Assembly: GCA_016870155.1 (NCBI GenBank)
Contig: VGCE01000008.1
Location: forward strand, 1 to 64,000
DNA: 64,000 bases
Direction of reading: 5' to 3'
DNA from: Actinomycetota bacterium
GTDB taxonomy: Bacteria > Actinomycetota > Thermoleophilia > Miltoncostaeales > Miltoncostaeaceae
The translations under genes and the position numbers were made by a program. The notes beneath the pieces are model-generated. The model was not told the origin of the DNA. It did no database searches and saw only the letters and a program-made list of their open reading frames with translations. Positions 24,869 to 33,484 of this stretch are shown here, one piece after another; positions within the stretch are counted from its first letter, which is position 1, and each line of letters begins with the position of its first letter.

Positions 24869-26491
24869 GTGCGCCGGCTCATCCTTATCGCCACGGTGCT
24901 CGGGCTCGTCGCCATAGGGGTCCCGGGCGCGTGGGCCTCGGCGGAGGGCCCGGACGTCAGCACCCGCATCGTCGGCTCGCCGGCCGACGCGGTGCAGTCG
25001 GAGTGGCAGTTCGTCTCACTGGTCTCGCCGAGCGGCGGCCTATGCGCCGGGTCGGTGGTGGCGCCGCGATGGATCCTCACGGCGGCCCACTGCACCTTCG
25101 ACTCCCCCGGCAACCCCATCTCGTCGTTCGCGCTGTACCCGAGCGCCTACGCCCGGGCTGCGCTGCCGCCAGCCCAGGCCCCCGATGCCGTTCGCGTCTA
25201 CCCCTCGTACGTGCCCAACGCCTTCCCCTGGGACTTCGCGCTGATGCGGCTTCCCACGGCCACCGCGACTCCGGGCGTGGCGATTCCGGCGCCCAGCGAC
25301 GATGCCGCCATCACCCTCGCCCGGGCCGCGACGCCGACGGGGGCGCGCAACGGACGCATCGCGGGCTGGGGCAGCACGGGCGCCGCCGGGTCGGGCCCGT
25401 ACCCGCCGATCCTCCAGACGATCCCGGGAGGCGTGCCGATCCTGGTCGACAGCCAGTGCAACCCCCCCGAATTCCAGGCGGCGTCAATGGTGTGCGCTGG
25501 CGGATTCCCCACGAGCGGGACATCCGACGACACCTGCCGTGGCGATTCCGGCGGCCCGCTCGCCGCCGACATCAACGGGCGCCGGCTGCTCATCGGCCTC
25601 ACGAGCTTCGGCCCCGTGCCGTGCGGCAACTCGTCGATCCCGGGCGTCTACTCGAAGGTGCAGGCCGTGCGCGACTGGATCTGCGACACCGTGACCTCCC
25701 CGACGGCCATCACGGCCACGGCGGACGGCACGAGCGTGGACGTCGCCTGGTCGCCCGATGCCACCACGTGTCCGTGGCGCGACCCATCGGTGTCGGTGAG
25801 CGCCAGCCCGGGGGGTGCCAGCACCACGGTGGCCCTGTCGTCGGGTAGCGCGCGCCTCACGGGCCTCGCTGCCGGCACCGCTTATTCCATCAGCGCGCAG
25901 GTGGTGTCATCGGCGGGGGCCACGCCACCCGCGGCCATCGCGAGCGTGTCCACTGCCGCACCGGCGCCCACACCTGCGCCGGCACCCACCACTGCGCCGT
26001 GTTCCAAGACCTTCTACCAGCAGGACGCCCGCACGGCGCGCAACGCGGACGCTCCGGACGGCACCTCCGCCGTCCGGGTGGTCTCGCGCCTGCGCATCTA
26101 CGAGGATGCCGCGTCATGGTGCCGGGTGAGCCTCACCTTCATGTTCCGCGACACGCGCAACCAGAAGCGCCTGTCGCAGCTGCCGGGCTCTGCGCTGGGC
26201 CACCGCAAGCTCACCGGAAAGGACTTCAGTGCCCCGGTGGTCTCGTGGCCCACCATGAAGGAGTTCCGCTTCGAGGGCTCCGACTCCACCGGGCTCGGCA
26301 GGAAGGACGCTCGCCTCGTGCTGGTGTCGTACCTCGAGCGCATCAAGGGCATGCCCGCGCAGTCGAACGTGGAGCTGATGGTGGTGCGGCGCATCCCCAC
26401 CAATGCAGCGACGGCCGAGAGTGCCACCAACCCGCTGTTCGCGCAGAAGAACTCCTTCGGAACGGTGGTCGGGTGGGCAACGGTGTCGTGA
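24869..26491 (+). CDS. secreted trypsin-like serine protease with a shared C-terminal domain
   Basis: The GTG start lies just after a TACGTT -10-like hexamer and gives 540 residues with a signal peptide to about residue 25. The S1 triad is complete: TAAHC (His74), WDFALMRL (Asp122) and GDSGGPL (Ser227). Then follow a fibronectin-III-like region, an Ala/Pro/Thr linker and, from residue 378 to the end, the same 163-residue domain as in the protein at 18994 (CSKTFYQQ to VGWATVS). The protease probably works outside the cell or on its surface. Confidence 0.9.
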   Translation: MRRLILIATVLGLVAIGVPGAWASAEGPDVSTRIVGSPADAVQSEWQFVSLVSPSGGLCAGSVVAPRWILTAAHCTFDSPGNPISSFALYPSAYARAALPPAQAPDAVRVYPSYVPNAFPWDFALMRLPTATATPGVAIPAPSDDAAITLARAATPTGARNGRIAGWGSTGAAGSGPYPPILQTIPGGVPILVDSQCNPPEFQAASMVCAGGFPTSGTSDDTCRGDSGGPLAADINGRRLLIGLTSFGPVPCGNSSIPGVYSKVQAVRDWICDTVTSPTAITATADGTSVDVAWSPDATTCPWRDPSVSVSASPGGASTTVALSSGSARLTGLAAGTAYSISAQVVSSAGATPPAAIASVSTAAPAPTPAPAPTTAPCSKTFYQQDARTARNADAPDGTSAVRVVSRLRIYEDAASWCRVSLTFMFRDTRNQKRLSQLPGSALGHRKLTGKDFSAPVVSWPTMKEFRFEGSDSTGLGRKDARLVLVSYLERIKGMPAQSNVELMVVRRIPTNAATAESATNPLFAQKNSFGTVVGWATVS

Positions 26492-27606
26492 TGCACGCGG
26501 TGCGGATAGCGGCACGCCTGGCGCCCGGCCTCAGCGTCTGCGCACGCATGCTGATCGGGGGTGGGCTGGCCATGGCCGCCATGGCCGTCATGTTCCCCGC
26601 TCTAGCGGCTGCGGCACCAACCACGGCACAGCTTGCGGGTCAGCGCATCACCTGGCCGGTGGACGGCACGACGGTGAGCCCGTCCATGCGGGCGGCCATC
26701 GCCCGTGGCGAGGTGGGCAGCGTCATCCTCTTCAGCCGCAATGCGCCCAACCGGACGGTGCTGGGCAGGCTCACGCGCCAGCTGCAGGCGATTCCGCGCC
26801 CGGCCGGCCTGGACGCGCCGCTGCTCGTCACCGTCGACCAGGAGGGCGGGCTGGTGAAGCGCATGGCGTGGGCGCCCCCCACCATGAGCGCAGCGCGCAT
26901 GGGCGCGCGGCTCGACCCCGCGGGCATCCGGGCCGAGGGCGCGGCAACGGGCCGGGTCATGCTGCGGTCGGGCATGAACGCCAATCTGGCCCCGGTGTGC
27001 GACGTGGCCCGGCGGGGCGGCGACCTCTTCCGCGACGGACGGGCGTTCGGCACCACGCCCGCCGCCGTCGCCGCCGACTGCACGGCGTTCGCGCAGGGAC
27101 TCACCGACGCCGGCGCCGTGGCCACGGCCAAGCACTTCCCGGGCTTCGGGCGCGCGCGGGTGAACACCGACGATGCCGCCGTGCGGGTGACCACCCCGCG
27201 CGCCACGCTCGAGCAGGAGATGGAGCCATTCCGTGCGGTGATCGCCACGGGCATTCCGATGATCATGGTGTCGTCCATTATCTTCACAGCCCTGGCCCCG
27301 CGGCCCGCCCTTCTCGAGGCGTCGGTGGTGCGCGGGCTCCTGCGCGACGGCCTCGGCTTCCGCGGGGTCACGATCACCGACGCCATTGACACCCCTGCGC
27401 TGCGGCCGTACGGCGGCACGGCCGGGGCGTCGGCGGGATCGGCTGCGGCGGGCATGGACCTGGTGATCATCGCCACGTCCGAGGCCGAGGCCACGAAGGG
27501 CATGCGCGCGGTGTCGGCGGCTATCGCATCGGGGCGCATCCCCCGTGCCGAAGCGGAGGCATCGCTGCAGCGGGTGCTGGCGCTGCGCCGCTCGCTCGGG
27601 CGCTAG
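26491..27606 (+). CDS. glycoside hydrolase family 3 protein, NagZ-like
   Basis: The 371-residue product begins at the ATG that shares a base with the protease stop. It has a signal peptide (to about FPALAAAA) and GH3 motifs VTVDQEGGLVKR, NANLAPVCDV, KHFPGFGRARVNTDDA and GVTITDAIDT, with the nucleophile Asp. The NagZ Asp-x-His catalytic pair after KHFPG is not present (TDDA), so its acid/base mechanism would differ from NagZ. A role in sugar or peptidoglycan breakdown is likely. Confidence 0.85.
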   Translation: MHAVRIAARLAPGLSVCARMLIGGGLAMAAMAVMFPALAAAAPTTAQLAGQRITWPVDGTTVSPSMRAAIARGEVGSVILFSRNAPNRTVLGRLTRQLQAIPRPAGLDAPLLVTVDQEGGLVKRMAWAPPTMSAARMGARLDPAGIRAEGAATGRVMLRSGMNANLAPVCDVARRGGDLFRDGRAFGTTPAAVAADCTAFAQGLTDAGAVATAKHFPGFGRARVNTDDAAVRVTTPRATLEQEMEPFRAVIATGIPMIMVSSIIFTALAPRPALLEASVVRGLLRDGLGFRGVTITDAIDTPALRPYGGTAGASAGSAAAGMDLVIIATSEAEATKGMRAVSAAIASGRIPRAEAEASLQRVLALRRSLGR

Positions 27607-27634
27607 CCAGGGGCGCCGCGTATGCCGATCGGCG

Positions 27635-28888
27635 CTAGCCCAGCGCGTCGCGCACGGGAATCGGCGGGCGCTCGAGCCAGGCATGCAGCGCGAGCACCAC
27701 GGCCTGGCAGGTGAACGCCCGGGCGCCCATGCCGGTGCCGTCGATGGGGTCGTGGTACTCGCGGAACCCTTGGCCGTCGAGGCGCTGTTCGATGCGCGAC
27801 ACCAGCACCGCCGCCTCGGCATGGCGCCCGGCCAGCAGCAGCGCAGGGATGGCGAATGGCGGCGTGAAGGGCCACGACGGGCCGCGCCAGTACTGCGGGA
27901 TGACGCGGCCATCGCCACGCATGAACGCTGGGTCGTGCAGGCTGACCGACGGCACCGGGTGCGGCGGCCAGAAGCGGTCGCCGCGCAGCAGCCAGTCGTC
28001 CACCACGCGGGTGCGGATGTCCTCGGGCAGGTCGGGCAGGGCGGCGGGCGCAAGTCCCTGCCAGGCGCTTACCGGCACCGGCAGGCCGTCGGGCCCGGCG
28101 AGCCGGAAGATGCCTGCCTGGTCGTCCCACAGGTGATCCACGAGGGCGTGGGTGATCTCCCTCGCGCGCGCGCGGGCACCGGGCTCGCCCAGCGCGTGCA
28201 GGCCAAGGTGGCCAAGGGCGAGGCAGGTGTTCACCAGCGGGCAGGCGGCGGTGAAGCCGCCCCGCGCCCGGATTCGCCGGAACGAGAAGTCCTCCCGGCG
28301 GACGTCGTTCACGAGCGCGGCGAACCCGGGGGTGCCGTGCCGGCGCCATCCGAGCGCCTTGTCGAACACCGGGGATGCATCGCAGCCGGTCTCGTCGGGG
28401 AGGATCACCCACGCCAGCCCCGTGGCGTCAACGCGCTCGCGTTCGATCCATCCGTTGTAGGCGCGCACCACCTCGCGGCCCTGCGCGGCGAAGGCCGCAT
28501 CGCCGAGGCGGTCGGCGACCTCGGCCCAGGTCCATCCGAGGAACGGCGGCTGGATCGTGGCGGTGGCCATGTCCCTGCGGGATCGCACGTTGTAGAAGGC
28601 CAGCCGCGCCAGGCGCACGGGGGCATCCCAGAAGACGGTGTGGCCGATGAGCCCGTCGGGTTGCTGCACCGCGGCGAGCGAGCGCACCTCGTCCGCGGCC
28701 CTGGCGGGGTCCACCTCGTTCCAGGCGAGCGCGTGCATGAGGGAGTCCCAGAACCACTGGTACGGGTACTTCTCGCCTTCGGGGCAAGTGTAGGCGTAGT
28801 GCACGCCATTGCGCGCGATGCCCTGCCGCCAGTTGGCTGCGAGCAGCGCCTCGGCGGCGCGGCGCACGCGGATGCTCGCCCCGTTCAC
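27635..28888 (-). CDS. (alpha/alpha)6-barrel glycosidase, GH63/glucosylglycerate-hydrolase-like
   Basis: About 417 residues from the GTG at 28888; the frame is open to an ATG at 29047, which has GAGGG upstream and would add a low-complexity N-terminus. Family features are YPYQWFWDSLMHALAW, GWTWAEVADRLGD, VIPQYWRGPSWPF and GFREYHDPIDGTGMGARAF, as in GH63 and amylo-1,6-glucosidase-type enzymes. No signal peptide is seen from the GTG, so it is probably cytoplasmic and acts on an oligosaccharide or glycosylglycerate. Confidence 0.8.
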   Translation of the reverse strand: MNGASIRVRRAAEALLAANWRQGIARNGVHYAYTCPEGEKYPYQWFWDSLMHALAWNEVDPARAADEVRSLAAVQQPDGLIGHTVFWDAPVRLARLAFYNVRSRRDMATATIQPPFLGWTWAEVADRLGDAAFAAQGREVVRAYNGWIERERVDATGLAWVILPDETGCDASPVFDKALGWRRHGTPGFAALVNDVRREDFSFRRIRARGGFTAACPLVNTCLALGHLGLHALGEPGARARAREITHALVDHLWDDQAGIFRLAGPDGLPVPVSAWQGLAPAALPDLPEDIRTRVVDDWLLRGDRFWPPHPVPSVSLHDPAFMRGDGRVIPQYWRGPSWPFTPPFAIPALLLAGRHAEAAVLVSRIEQRLDGQGFREYHDPIDGTGMGARAFTCQAVVLALHAWLERPPIPVRDALG

Positions 28889-29118
28889 GAGGTAAGCATC
28901 GCAGGAAGCGGACGGCGGCGGACGGCGCGGGGAACCCCCCGATTCCCGCGCTGACCGAGACCCCCCGATCTCGGAGCGTCCGCCGCTCAGTACCGCCATG
29001 CGCGTCGGTCCCACGAGGAGACCGGGCACATGGGGTAAATGTGGCATGCCGCCCTCGCGAGCGCAAGCCTTATAGTGTCAGTCGCGCGGATTCTTTACCG
29101 GATGTTCGCAATTCGGCG

Positions 29119-29601
29119 TCAGCGCTCGCTGCGCTCGCGGCGAGCGCGCTCGCGTACCAGGTCGATGCGCAGCGCCACGGTGAGGGCATCCACCTTGGCC
29201 TCGCCGTCGAGGCGGTCGGCCACGTGCCAGGCCTCCTGCGAGAGGTACTCCAGGCGCTCCACGGCGTCGGACAACTGCGCGACGCGGTGGGCCTCCTTCT
29301 CGAGGTACGCGAGGATCTCCGCCTGCTCGGCCGGCAGCCATGAGGGCTGCTTGCCGGGCCACTCGGGGTTGCGCGCGATGAGCCACCAGAGGATCGCGAT
29401 GAGCGGCAACTTGAGCGCGACCACCACGAACAGCACGTAGGTGGTGCGAATCCATCCGTGGCCGGGGACGTCGGGCGTCCACACGATGAGCACGGTGCCG
29501 AACAGCGCGAGCACCAGCGCGCCCAATATCGCCGGGACCACCCGCCGTGTCACGGGGGCGGGTGACGAGCCGCAAAGAAGCCATCGCATGTCGCCGACCA
29601 T
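29119..29601 (-). CDS. two-helix membrane protein with a C-terminal helical tail
   Basis: The ATG at 29601 with GGTGG upstream gives 160 residues. Two hydrophobic segments (VVPAILGALVLALFGTVLIV and TYVLFVVVALKLPLIAILWWL) are followed by a charged, probably coiled helical tail (AEILAYLEKEAHRVAQL, RLEYLSQEAWHVADR) that ends in Arg-rich residues. I recognise no family. It is divergent from thrS. Confidence 0.7.
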   Translation of the reverse strand: MVGDMRWLLCGSSPAPVTRRVVPAILGALVLALFGTVLIVWTPDVPGHGWIRTTYVLFVVVALKLPLIAILWWLIARNPEWPGKQPSWLPAEQAEILAYLEKEAHRVAQLSDAVERLEYLSQEAWHVADRLDGEAKVDALTVALRIDLVRERARRERSER

Positions 29602-29658
29602 GTTCCACCCGTCTGCCCGGGCGCGCAAGAGGGGTCCGGCCCCCGGCACGGGCGTTGC

Positions 29659-29664
29659 TAGCAT
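29659..29664 (+). promoter_or_regulatory. -10 element for thrS
   Basis: TAGCAT in TTGCTAGCATCG, ten bases before the thrS ATG, with no ribosome site between. The same CTAGCAT followed by a CGCG-rich spacer stands before argS and the 44719 gene. Confidence 0.45.
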
Positions 29665-29674
29665 CGCGCGCCGC

Positions 29675-31579
29675 ATGCACGTCGTCCTTCCCGATGGAAA
29701 CCGGCTGGACCTGCCCGAAGGGGCAACCGGATACGACGCCGCCGCCGCTATCGGCCCGGGCCTCGCAAAGGCCGCGCTGGCAGTGCGGGTGGGCGACGAG
29801 ATCCGCGATCTCGCGGGCCCGCTTGCCAACGGCGAGCAGATCGCCATCGTCACGGGCAAGAGCGGCGATGATCACCTGTACGTCATGCGCCACTCGGCCG
29901 CGCACGTGATGGCCGAGGCCGTGATGAGCCTCTTCCCGGGCACGCGGTTCGGATTCGGGCCGCCCATCGCCGACGGCTTCTATTACGACTTCGAGCTCGA
30001 CGCGCCGATCACCGAGGACGACTTCCCGGCCATCGAGGCCGAGATCAACCGCATCGCCAAGAGCAAGTCGCCCTTCGAGCGCAGCGTCATGAGCATCCCC
30101 GACGCCAAGGCCTTCTTCGAGGAGCGCGCGCAGCCCTATAAGGTGGACCAGGTGGAGGAGCTCGGCCGCCAGGGCGAGGCCGACGTGTCGCTGTACCGCG
30201 AGCGCGACTTCACCGACCTCTGCCGCGGCCCGCATGTGCACGACACCGGGAAGATCGGGCACGTGAAGCTGCTCTCGGTGGCCGGTGCGTACTGGCGCGG
30301 CAGCGAGAAGAACCCCATGCTCACGCGGGTGTACGCCACGGCGTTCCCCACCAAGGCGGAGCTCGACGAGTACCTCGAGCGCCTCGAGGCCGCCCGGGCG
30401 CGTGACCACCGCCGCGTGGGCCGCGACCTCGGCATCTTCTACTTCGACGAGGCCGGCCCGGGGTTCCCGTTCTTCCTGCCCAAGGGCATGGTGGTGGTGA
30501 ACGAGATCCAGTCGGCGCTGCGCACCGAGCTCGACGGCATGGGCTACCAGGAGATCCGCACCCCCACGATGCTCTCGGATGAGCTCTGGAAGCAGAGCGG
30601 TCACTACGAGCACTACAAGGACAACATGTACTTCACGGAGGTGGATGAGCAGGGGTTCGCCGTGAAGCCCATGAACTGCCCGGGCGCCTGCCTGGTGTTC
30701 CGGTCCACGCGCCGCTCGTACCGCGATCTGCCGCTTCGCCTGGCGGAGTTCGGGCACGTGCACCGCCACGAGCTCTCCGGCGTGCTGCATGGCCTGTTCC
30801 GCGTGCGGGCGTTCACGCAGGACGACGCCCACGTGTTCTGCCGCATGGACCAGATCCAGTCGGAGGTGCGGTCGATCCTCGACCTCACGGAGCGCTTCTA
30901 CGCGCGGTTCGGGTTCGAGGACGTGTCGATGTTCCTCTCCACGCGCCCCGAGAAGGCCACGGGCACGCCCGAGATGTGGGACCAGGCCGAGGAGGCCCTG
31001 CGCCAGGCGCTGGGCGATCGCGAGTACGGCATCAAAGAGGGTGACGGCGCCTTCTACGGCCCGAAGATCGACATCCAGGTCACCGACACCATGGGGCGCT
31101 CGTGGCAGCTGGGCACGTGCCAGCTCGACTTCTACATGCCCGAGCGCTTCGGCCTCACCTACACCACGGCCGACGACACCGAGGAGCGCCCGGTCATCAT
31201 CCACCGGGCCATCACGGGGTCGCTCGAGCGCTTCTTGGGCATCCTGCTCGAGGACACCGGCGGCGACCTGCCCTTCTGGATCGCCCCGGAGCAGGCGCGG
31301 GTGATTCCCGTGAGCGACCGCCACGCGCCGTATGCCGACGAGGTGTGCGCCACACTCAGAGGATCGGGGCTGCGGGCCGACGTGGACGGCCGCGGAGAGA
31401 GCGTGGGCAAGCGCATCCGCGATGGCGAGCTGGCCAAGGTGCCGTACCTGCTCATCGTGGGCGACCGCGAGGTGGAGACCCGCACCGCGTCGGTGCGCGC
31501 GCGGCATGGCGACCTCGACGGCGACCTGCCGCTCATCGGCCTGGCCGACACCCTGCGCGCGGGGGTGCCCGCGCGGTGA
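29675..31579 (+). CDS. thrS: threonine-tRNA ligase
   Basis: The 634-residue class II synthetase has an N-terminal TGS domain (MHVVLPDGNRLDLPEGATGY), the editing domain (MRHSAAHVMAEA, CRGPHVHDTG) and the catalytic core (PMNCPGACLVFRS, LRLAEFGHVHRHE, VRAFTQDDAHVFC). The anticodon-binding domain is at the end. Core Zn ligands are the Cys of NCPG and downstream His. It is full length, charges tRNA-Thr and starts at the ATG next to a -10-like hexamer. Confidence 0.97.
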   Translation: MHVVLPDGNRLDLPEGATGYDAAAAIGPGLAKAALAVRVGDEIRDLAGPLANGEQIAIVTGKSGDDHLYVMRHSAAHVMAEAVMSLFPGTRFGFGPPIADGFYYDFELDAPITEDDFPAIEAEINRIAKSKSPFERSVMSIPDAKAFFEERAQPYKVDQVEELGRQGEADVSLYRERDFTDLCRGPHVHDTGKIGHVKLLSVAGAYWRGSEKNPMLTRVYATAFPTKAELDEYLERLEAARARDHRRVGRDLGIFYFDEAGPGFPFFLPKGMVVVNEIQSALRTELDGMGYQEIRTPTMLSDELWKQSGHYEHYKDNMYFTEVDEQGFAVKPMNCPGACLVFRSTRRSYRDLPLRLAEFGHVHRHELSGVLHGLFRVRAFTQDDAHVFCRMDQIQSEVRSILDLTERFYARFGFEDVSMFLSTRPEKATGTPEMWDQAEEALRQALGDREYGIKEGDGAFYGPKIDIQVTDTMGRSWQLGTCQLDFYMPERFGLTYTTADDTEERPVIIHRAITGSLERFLGILLEDTGGDLPFWIAPEQARVIPVSDRHAPYADEVCATLRGSGLRADVDGRGESVGKRIRDGELAKVPYLLIVGDREVETRTASVRARHGDLDGDLPLIGLADTLRAGVPAR

Positions 31580-31803
31580 CCATCGCCCCGCGTCGCATGT
31601 CCGCGGGGCTGTGCGATGGCTGCGCCTTCCAGCGACTGGTGCCCACCCGCCGGTCGGTATTCACCATGTGCGAGGAGCCACGCATGCCGCGCTACCCCGC
31701 CGTGCCCGTGATGCGCTGCCCGGCGTTCATGGCCCGCCCGAGTGGGGAGCAGCCGGCTAGCGGGGAAGGCCCAGGGCCAGCGCCAGCAGCGCCGACTCCC
31801 TGA
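31576..31803 (+). CDS. small cysteine-rich protein downstream of thrS
   Basis: The 75-residue frame starts at a GTG overlapping the thrS stop. Its body (LCDGCAFQRLV, FTMCEEPRMPRYP, VMRCPAF) has four Cys in a CxxC...C...C pattern suited to a metal site. I recall similar short proteins in actinobacterial genomes, without a known role. The Pro/Ala tail overlaps convergently with the next gene by 47 bp. Confidence 0.65.
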   Translation: MTIAPRRMSAGLCDGCAFQRLVPTRRSVFTMCEEPRMPRYPAVPVMRCPAFMARPSGEQPASGEGPGPAPAAPTP

Positions 31804-32272
31804 GGCTGAGGCGGGTGGCGCCGTGCCACCGCAGGCGGTAGCCGCCCGGCACCGCGCTCACATCGCCCGCCTCGTCCTGGCCGATCATCACGGCGGTGTC
31901 CGGCATGGTCGATGCCGGCAGCAGGCGGTGCAGCAGTGCTCCCAGCGCCGATCGCTCGCGGGTCCAGGCGCGCACGCCGCGGTCATCCACCAGTGCGGTG
32001 ACGCAGCGCGTGGGCGAGAGGCGCGAGCGGTACTCGACGTACCCTCGATGTCCGCCATCGGGTCCGATGATGTGTCGCCGGCTGCCGGCGTCGGCCGGAT
32101 GCGGCGCGCCGATGATCAGCTCGCCGGCACCGATGGTGGCCGCGCCCGGGCCGCCGGTGCGGAAGGCCGTGGCCAACTGGGCCCCGTCGGCCGTGCCCGC
32201 GCGCAGGTCGAGGTAGCCCGGGGAATCGGTGGAGCGCAGCACGGTGATCGTGTCGGGCGAGGGCCGGGGCAC
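31757..32272 (-). CDS. hypothetical protein
   Basis: The 171-residue frame starts at GTG. It is soluble, without signal or membrane segments. It has beta-rich stretches such as DGGHRGYVEYRSRL and CVTALVDDRGVRAWT and ends SLRESALLALALGLPR. No family is recognised; a tubby/scramblase-like barrel is only a loose impression. Confidence 0.6.
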   Translation of the reverse strand: MPRPSPDTITVLRSTDSPGYLDLRAGTADGAQLATAFRTGGPGAATIGAGELIIGAPHPADAGSRRHIIGPDGGHRGYVEYRSRLSPTRCVTALVDDRGVRAWTRERSALGALLHRLLPASTMPDTAVMIGQDEAGDVSAVPGGYRLRWHGATRLSLRESALLALALGLPR

Positions 32273-32312
32273 GGGTGAACTGTAGGGCCGAGGGCAGCGT
32301 TATCCTGCTCCC

Positions 32313-32669
32313 ATGCCCATCGGCGTGCGCAATGCGGTGATCATCCTTGGCCTCGCGGGGCTCGTGGTGTGGTGGGAGCGCGCCTTCACCTTTGCGCTGG
32401 CCACGGCGTCGCAGGTGCTCTCGGTGCTGTTCGTGATCGCCGTCCTCGCGGCGGGCGTTGCGTACTTCCGCCGCAACCCCCTCGCCTGGCTGGTGATGAA
32501 GCCGTGGCAGCGCGTGCTGGTGGTGGTCGCGGCGCTGGGCATCGCGTTCCTTCTTGTCGCCGGGTATCCGCTGCTGGCTGACCGCCTCACGCCATTCGGC
32601 TACATCGCGCTGATCGTGGCCCTGGGGCTGCTGATCTGGTGGATCGTCCGCGACAGCAGGCGGCTCTAG
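32313..32669 (+). CDS. three-helix membrane protein
   Basis: TATCCT at 32301-32306 stands six bases before the ATG, another leaderless layout. The 118-residue product has hydrophobic segments at about 7-20, 30-52 and 66-112 with short basic loops (YFRRNP, RDSRRL at the end). No family is recognised. Confidence 0.7.
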   Translation: MPIGVRNAVIILGLAGLVVWWERAFTFALATASQVLSVLFVIAVLAAGVAYFRRNPLAWLVMKPWQRVLVVVAALGIAFLLVAGYPLLADRLTPFGYIALIVALGLLIWWIVRDSRRL

Positions 32670-32749
32670 CCGCGGCATCCGTGCGCTGCTGATTCGCATG
32701 CGGCGCTGATTCGTGACGCCCCGCGCGCCCCCCGTGCGTGAGGCAGGCT

Positions 32750-32755
32750 TAGCGT
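32750..32755 (+). promoter_or_regulatory. -10 element for the TadE operon
   Basis: TAGCGT seven bases before the ATG at 32763, with no ribosome site between; the same pattern as before ccmE (63119-63124). Confidence 0.4.
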
Positions 32756-32762
32756 CGCGCCC

Positions 32763-33167
32763 ATGCATGGGAATGCGCCGAGCCGGATGCGCGAGGACGC
32801 GTCGTGCCGGCTGCCCGGGCACGTGGCGAGCCGCGCCCGCGCGGGGCAGGCGTCGGTGGAGCTGGTGGCGCTCGTGCCGCTCATCGCGCTGGCCGTGGCG
32901 GTGGTGGTGCAGGTGGGGCTGGCCGCGCATGCATGGGGCGCGGCGCGCGAGGCCGCGCGGGCGGGCGCACGCGCGCAATCGGTGCAGGCGCCCGCCGGTG
33001 CGGCGGCGCGGCGCATGCTGGGAAGCGATCTGGCGCGGGGTTCCCTCGTGCGCATGCGCGAGGACCGCTTCGGGCGTGAGCACGTGTCGGTGCGCGTGCG
33101 CGTGCCGATGATCGTGCCGTGGGTGCCCGCGCCCAGCGTGTCTGCCGATGCCGAGGTTCCGCAGTGA
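32763..33167 (+). CDS. TadE-like pseudopilin
   Basis: A 134-residue protein with a basic leader and the TadE signature: GQASVELVALVPLIALAVAV, a prepilin-like cleavage site (G-QAS-E) and one hydrophobic helix, then a small globular tail. TadE proteins are minor pilins of Flp/Tad pili. No tadA, tadB/C or flp gene lies in the window. First of three overlapping genes. Confidence 0.82.
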   Translation: MHGNAPSRMREDASCRLPGHVASRARAGQASVELVALVPLIALAVAVVVQVGLAAHAWGAAREAARAGARAQSVQAPAGAAARRMLGSDLARGSLVRMREDRFGREHVSVRVRVPMIVPWVPAPSVSADAEVPQ

Positions 33168-33484
33168 CGCGCCGCCCGGGCACGCGGCGCGCATCGTGCA
33201 CGGGCCGCGCGCCAGGCACCGGGTGCCAGGGGGGGCAGGCGGCGCTCGAGGTGGTGGCGCTGCTACCGCTGCTCGTGGCGCTGGCGCTTCTGGCGGTGCA
33301 GGTGGCGTCGGTGCTGGGCGCGGCCTCACAGGCGCAGGACCGCGCGCGAGCGAAGGCCATGCAGGCCGACGGGCCCCCTGGATCGCTGGTGGCGGTGGAG
33401 GGGTCGGCACGGCCGCCGGCCCTGACGGTCCTCGCCGCGCGCGGCGGCGCCATTCATGTGCGTGCTGCGGTGCGGGTGCCGTGA
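33164..33484 (+). CDS. second TadE-like pseudopilin
   Basis: The 106-residue protein starts at a GTG overlapping the previous stop. After a basic, Cys-containing leader comes GGQAALEVVALLPLLVALAL with Glu at the +5-like position of type IV pilin-like helices. A short Ala/Arg-rich tail follows. It probably partners the other two Tad-like proteins. Confidence 0.75.
   Translation: MTRRPGTRRASCTGRAPGTGCQGGQAALEVVALLPLLVALALLAVQVASVLGAASQAQDRARAKAMQADGPPGSLVAVEGSARPPALTVLAARGGAIHVRAAVRVP

Noticed and set aside
28905-29045. Possible regulatory RNA in the GC-rich stretch before the glycosidase
   Set aside because: Imperfect short inverted repeats (GCGGACG with CGTCCGC, and GACCCCCCGA-like repeats) are present, but no known riboswitch or T-box feature; the stretch may simply be the N-terminal codons from the 29047 start.
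29078-31507. Long antisense open frame (809 codons) opposite thrS
   Set aside because: It mirrors thrS in high-GC DNA, has a His/Arg/Val/Leu-rich composition typical of such shadows and no recognisable motif.
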